Source of the DNA: a virus | Direction: 5' to 3' (one strand) | DNA: 64,000 nucleotides | IMG/VR virus record: IMGVR_UViG_3300020420_000012 | Coordinates: 1-64,000 of that record | Position numbers and translations under genes: made by a program | Shown: positions 61,260 through 64,000 of the stretch, piece after piece | Numbering within the stretch: position 1 is the stretch's first letter | Layout: each line of letters starts with the position of its first letter | The notes under the pieces: model-generated | The model's database searches: none | Told to the model about the DNA's origin: nothing | The model's input: only the letters and a program-made list of their open reading frames with translations

Positions 61260-61290
61260 AATATAACTCCCTTTTTAATTTTATAGTTAT

Positions 61291-61319
61291 ATTATACACT
61301 ATTTTCTCTTAGATGTACA
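61291..61319 (-). promoter_or_regulatory. Sigma70-like early promoter (TGTACA-17-TATAAT)
   Basis: On the minus strand TGTACA (61319-61314), 17 nt and TATAAT (61296-61291) serve the 53-residue gene. The upstream radical SAM frame runs through this promoter and its stop TAA lies in the -10 box. Confidence 0.75.
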
Positions 61320-62317
61320 CAGTTTTTTTCACTTTTTTTTAATCCATATTTAATAACTTCTAACTCTTCTTCTGAATAGCCATACATAATATCATCATTG
61401 TCTTCATCTCTCCATTCATCAGTGTCTTCACCCTTATGTATTAACGGGTCTATTGAATATCTTAGTTTAGGAAAGAATTCCGGAACGAGATCATCAAAGA
61501 ATTTTTTACACTCGTCTAACCTGCCCGGCAAAAGCATATACTCGATGTTAAACTTTCCGTCAACTTTTTCTCTGTAAATTTCTTCTATCTTATCTATTAT
61601 CTTGCCGTGATTTGTAAATTCTTGATGAATGCTTAAACGAATTCCTCCAGCGTTTATAAGCTCTCTTAGCTTCGAAGCGTTGGCGGTACCGTTCGTGTTA
61701 GTGTGTACCTTATAACCAAAGCTGTTAACGTGTCTTACCATCTTCATATATTCTGGATTGATGGTTGGTTCACCGCCAGTAAATCGAAATGAAAGATCCT
61801 TACCCTTTGTTTGACTCACAATGTTATCGAAGCCTATCTTAAATCTTTCGAAAGAGAGATGTGGACTAAAATTATCATGAACGTAACTCGGGCAATACGA
61901 GCAATCATAGTTACATCTTTTAGACATTATCCAGTTGATTCTAACGTGATTTTCTTTACCTCCCAAGTAACCAACTAAAGTTTTGATTTTTTCGTCCTTC
62001 AGTATTTCAACATTTTTTGTCTTTTGAAGATACTTAAAGTCTTTTTTTCTTTTCGACTTTAAGATATAGTGATCGGCACCACAATGGCACTTACTAACCG
62101 GACATCGTATCGGCTTGTCCGGCAGCTTGAATTCAGTAAAGATGTTACCTAACTCACCACCGTTAGCACAAACGCTTCCAAAGACTCTTCCGTCTCGTCT
62201 GACCGATAAAAAATTAAAACCAACACCACAGTACCAGTTTTGAAAAGAGTTACAGTTAACCTTGATGTAACTTGATCTTGTCCTTCTCAGACCATCTTCG
62301 GTGTCTACCATTATCAT
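61292..62317 (-). CDS. Radical SAM protein with N-terminal twitch domain
   Basis: This 341-residue protein has an auxiliary-cluster (twitch) cysteine set first (Cys30, Cys50, Cys72, Cys77, Cys79) and then a radical SAM domain with CNYDCSYC (Cys135-Cys139-Cys142) and GGEP at 181-184. The order is the reverse of the protein at 6234-7214. I recall an annotated family of N-terminal twitch radical SAM proteins, which fits. The substrate is unknown. It starts 12 nt after the gene at 62330. Its final ~10 residues are read from a promoter sequence and may be non-native. Confidence 0.85.
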   Translation of the reverse strand: MIMVDTEDGLRRTRSSYIKVNCNSFQNWYCGVGFNFLSVRRDGRVFGSVCANGGELGNIFTEFKLPDKPIRCPVSKCHCGADHYILKSKRKKDFKYLQKTKNVEILKDEKIKTLVGYLGGKENHVRINWIMSKRCNYDCSYCPSYVHDNFSPHLSFERFKIGFDNIVSQTKGKDLSFRFTGGEPTINPEYMKMVRHVNSFGYKVHTNTNGTANASKLRELINAGGIRLSIHQEFTNHGKIIDKIEEIYREKVDGKFNIEYMLLPGRLDECKKFFDDLVPEFFPKLRYSIDPLIHKGEDTDEWRDEDNDDIMYGYSEEELEVIKYGLKKSEKNCVHLRENSV

Positions 62318-62329
62318 TGAGCATCTCTT

Positions 62330-63016
62330 TTAGGATTTTTTTTCAGAAGGATTTTTTTCACCGGTGATAAAGTCACGATCCGCGTAGATATCGTAGTAGT
62401 ACTCCTCAGTGTCTCCGAGCCTGTACTCATTACCGTTCTCGACCTGATAGTATTCCGTACTCACCTTGAAGTCCGGCATCTTTGGTTCCTTCGGAGTCAG
62501 ACTGTTATCGTATACTCGCATCCTATTGTTGGGGTACAGAGCGAACTGCCCGTTCTCCAACTCTAACAAGTTAAAAGACTTGTGCTCATCCGGCTGTTCC
62601 GCTGTAGAGTAATCAACCTCGTCCGAATGTATATGGTAGTTATCCAAGGTGGCAATGTATGAACCCTTTACACGTCCGTGATTCTTTGTCCATACCTCGT
62701 AATCCATAGATCCAATGAACTGTTTCTGTATGCATGTAACACCATAGTCCATACAGTTCCAAAACTGCAAGTCAGGCAATGCCATATCAACGTCCGGAGT
62801 CTCAGGAGAGGATACAAACGCGGATATCGGTAACTTATCGAACAAGGCACCGTACTCAGGTAGGAACGTTTCAAAATAGAAGGCGCGACCGGGGATAGAC
62901 TTTGCTGTAACCCAGTGACCCTCGACGAACTCACCGTGTCCATCCTCGAGATCTCTGAGGTACTCACGGCGAACCCAAACTTTCTGATTGGGTATATTAC
63001 AAATTAAATGCGACAT
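62330..63016 (-). CDS. Conserved hypothetical protein, GC-richer than its surroundings
   Basis: This 228-residue protein contains VWVRREYLRDLEDGHGEFVEGHWVTAKSIPGRAFYFETFLPEYGALFDKLPISAF and DYGVTCIQKQFIGSMDYEVWTKN, with an acidic Tyr-rich C-terminal half. I do not recognise a characterised family. Sampled DNA here is near 48% GC, compared with about one-third in the structural genes, and codons are balanced. It is followed 12 nt later by the radical SAM gene, and both may act together. The ATG lacks a ribosome site and follows a GATATATA box by 5 nt. Confidence 0.7.
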   Translation of the reverse strand: MSHLICNIPNQKVWVRREYLRDLEDGHGEFVEGHWVTAKSIPGRAFYFETFLPEYGALFDKLPISAFVSSPETPDVDMALPDLQFWNCMDYGVTCIQKQFIGSMDYEVWTKNHGRVKGSYIATLDNYHIHSDEVDYSTAEQPDEHKSFNLLELENGQFALYPNNRMRVYDNSLTPKEPKMPDFKVSTEYYQVENGNEYRLGDTEEYYYDIYADRDFITGEKNPSEKKS

Positions 63017-63021
63017 AATAC

Positions 63022-63029
63022 TATATATC
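63022..63029 (-). promoter_or_regulatory. Late-like box GATATATA, 5 nt before ATG
   Basis: The minus strand reads GATATATA, then 5 nt (GTATT) and the ATG at 63016. The same ATATATAGTATTATG string precedes the plus-strand ATG at 63672, suggesting a shared start signal. Confidence 0.4.
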
Positions 63030-63197
63030 TCTCGAAAAGGTTACGGGCCGAAATTTTTCCAGGAAAAAAAATTTTATAAAAGGTTTCTGTAAAAAAGTTC
63101 TGTGCTCTCTAATACGCGAACCAAACTAGTGGCCTGTTACATGACTGTGCGATTCTGCCAATATAAACCCCTATACTGCTGACGTCACACAGATGAT

Positions 63198-63326
63198 CAC
63201 AGAGAGGTCCTTCGATATATGTGGTAGACTACATGCCTACCGTACTCGTTACGCCTCTCTGTGTGTATATGGGGGCCGTTGTCATGACATCCATCCTACC
63301 GACCTATCGGCCCCCTGGTAGGATGG
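63198..63326. ncRNA. Predicted structured RNA with H-type pseudoknot
   Basis: The 655-nt stretch 63017-63671 has no clear gene. Within it, 63198-63207 pairs perfectly with 63254-63263 (10 bp). GGGGGCCG (63271-63278) pairs with 63308-63315 (8 bp), and CCATCCTACC (63291-63300) pairs with 63317-63326 (10 bp). The last two helices interlock, which defines an H-type pseudoknot with loops of 12, 7 and 1 nt. A leftward promoter at 63487-63515 would transcribe it on the minus strand as a leader RNA of the gene at 63016. Strand and function are inferred. Confidence 0.5.
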
Positions 63327-63334
63327 GATACGTT

Positions 63335-63460
63335 TTATACTCCGACTCTGGTTCCCTGGGTAGTACCACACCTGTAAACCCCGATGACCTTCTGCTTCTG
63401 ATATCTCACAACTTCTCCATCAGCCACCCTGTCGGTTACTATCGCTATGTCATTATATAG
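63335..63460 (-). pseudogene. Possible remnant small gene behind GGGAG-ATG-ACA-TAG
   Basis: Behind the promoter at 63487-63515 the usual GGGAG leader is followed by ATG ACA TAG, a two-codon frame. The neighbouring frame is open to TAA at 63335 and reads like protein (TDRVADGEVVRYQKQKVIGV, YRCGTTQGTRVGV) but has no start. A one- or two-base change near the start would explain this. It may instead be a genuine minimal leader frame. Confidence 0.3.
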
Positions 63461-63486
63461 TACTCCCTTTTTTTCTTTATATACTT

Positions 63487-63515
63487 ATTATACCACGGTT
63501 TCACAGCAATGTACA
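63487..63515 (-). promoter_or_regulatory. Sigma70-like early promoter (TGTACA-17-TATAAT)
   Basis: On the minus strand TGTACA (63515-63510), 17 nt and TATAAT (63492-63487) precede a GGGAG leader. It would transcribe the structured stretch and then the genes at 63016 and 62317. Confidence 0.72.
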
Positions 63516-63658
63516 CCTTTTTTTTCATTATTTGTGAACTTTTTTTTGGTATGAGAAAAAAATCTGCGGTCTGCTGCGGTCACTAAGGTATGCGACTGTG
63601 TGTACGTTTTGATTAGTTTTGAGATATCGCATGCAGAATGTGCACGATGTAAGTATCG

Positions 63659-63666
63659 CATATATA
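63659..63666 (+). promoter_or_regulatory. Late-like box CATATATA, 5 nt before ATG
   Basis: CATATATA, then GTATT and the ATG at 63672. It shares 15 consecutive bases (ATATATAGTATTATG) with the minus-strand start at 63016. No ribosome site is present. Confidence 0.4.
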
Positions 63667-63671
63667 GTATT

Positions 63672-63800
63672 ATGAAGAGATTTATAAGAGATTTCCTATA
63701 CTATTATAGGATGTTTGGACCACGCTATGGTTGGTTCTGGTCCATAGAATACAGTCGTTTTAACGCGATATACTTTAATAGAGACGGTACATGGAGGTAG
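63672..63800 (+). CDS. 42-residue basic aromatic protein
   Basis: From the ATG at 63672 the product is MKRFIRDFLYYYRMFGPRYG, WFWSIEYSRFNAIYFNRDGT and WR. A longer frame from 63600 lacks supporting signals. Short proteins starting MKRFI-D-YYR occur in marine T4-like phages with unknown function. It is the first of a rightward gene set. Confidence 0.55.
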   Translation: MKRFIRDFLYYYRMFGPRYGWFWSIEYSRFNAIYFNRDGTWR

Positions 63801-63802
63801 AG

Positions 63803-63973
63803 ATGAACTCGACAGACTTTATTATCGTCCTTCTGACCGCTGCCATGATCTATATAGGGTTTACTTTAATATGGATAGGTATGTATTGGGGTCTGCTTGT
63901 GATATTGTTTAACGTAAAAGTGTTTGATGTCTATTGTTTAAAGAGAAAGAATGATAATGATACAGCACGTTGA
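63803..63973 (+). CDS. Small membrane protein
   Basis: The ATG at 63803 is preceded by GGAGG (8 nt spacing), giving 56 residues with a predicted double-length hydrophobic region (FIIVLLTAAMIYIGFTLIWIG and MYWGLLVILFNV) and a charged tail. Unknown function; it begins 2 nt after the previous stop and overlaps the next start. Confidence 0.62.
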   Translation: MNSTDFIIVLLTAAMIYIGFTLIWIGMYWGLLVILFNVKVFDVYCLKRKNDNDTAR

Positions 63974-64000
63974 CTATGAGATCGATAAGAAGAAGTATCG
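63957..64000 (+). CDS. Partial gene running off the window
   Basis: An ATG at 63957 opens MIQHVDYEIDKKKY, which continues past the window end. It overlaps the membrane protein gene by 17 nt and follows a purine-rich AAAGAGAAAGA stretch. Only 14 codons are visible, so no product is assigned. Confidence 0.45.
   Translation, partial: MIQHVDYEIDKKKY

Noticed and set aside
62668-62967. A 99-codon minus-strand frame inside the gene at 62330-63016
   Set aside because: It is in another frame of a well-supported longer gene in a GC-richer region, where chance open frames are more frequent, and has no ribosome site.
63221-63460. A 79-codon plus-strand frame from a GTG
   Set aside because: It has no ribosome site or plus-strand promoter, overlaps the pseudoknot, and the promoter evidence points to minus-strand transcription. 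It is most simply the complement of a structured or decayed minus-strand region.
63017-63671. tRNA or known ribozyme in the geneless stretch
   Set aside because: No cloverleaf with a T-loop and anticodon could be drawn, and the interlocked helices lack the nested hairpins expected of an HDV-type ribozyme.

Overview
This window is part of the genome of an AT-rich, contractile-tailed dsDNA phage of the T4-like superfamily. Its layout resembles marine T4-like phages (cyanophage and pelagiphage relatives) rather than enteric T4. The evidence is a syntenic T4-type morphogenesis block (gp48, gp53, gp27-like hub, gp5-type lysozyme and spike, gp25, gp6, gp4, tube-fold protein, gp26, gp29), a T4-type gp32 single-strand DNA-binding protein, a gp33 late co-activator and T4-type late promoter boxes (TATAAATA). 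There is no rRNA, tRNA, integrase or CRISPR array. The host cannot be named. The alphaproteobacterial/mitochondrial look of a phage-borne cytochrome b and a B12-dependent ribonucleotide reductase suggest a marine alphaproteobacterium.

Layout. 0-6.1 kb (minus): LamG-domain protein, a 1701-residue repetitive tail fibre and a baseplate-upper-protein-like gene. 6.2-9.8 kb: an accessory island inside the fibre module with a radical SAM enzyme, a glycosyltransferase and a methyltransferase-like gene (plus), converging on a 2OG-oxygenase-like gene and a second glycosyltransferase (minus). 9.8-31.7 kb (minus): fibres and the baseplate. 31.8-36.3 kb (plus): head completion, tube-fold protein, gp26 with a probable -1 frameshift extension, and the tape measure. 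36.3-40.1 kb (minus): gp32, gp33 and small early-type genes. 40.2-44.5 kb (minus): a class II ribonucleotide reductase operon that also carries a DUF1289 Fe-S protein, a small zinc ribbon and a complete cytochrome b of respiratory complex III. 44.5-57.6 kb (minus): a long chain of overlapping genes with a probable spanin pair, many very basic low-complexity proteins and three enzyme-like proteins (HxGH nucleotidyltransferase, KWDG ligase-like, PD-(D/E)XK-like). 57.6-63.0 kb (minus): a PiT-like transporter and small early genes driven by a uniform family of sigma70-like promoters, then a second radical SAM protein whose twitch domain lies before the radical SAM domain. 63.0-63.67 kb: a GC-richer stretch without a clear gene that can fold into a pseudoknot. 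63.67-64 kb: small plus-strand genes.

How it works together. Early genes sit behind host-type promoters with an invariant 17-bp spacer and strong GGGAG ribosome sites. Late structural genes use TATAAATA boxes, and a subset has a related box exactly 5 nt before the ATG, so their messages are predicted to be leaderless. The most striking element is cytochrome b, which has all four haem ligands and is translationally coupled in the ribonucleotide reductase operon. By analogy with cyanophage photosystem genes it may keep host respiration running during infection.
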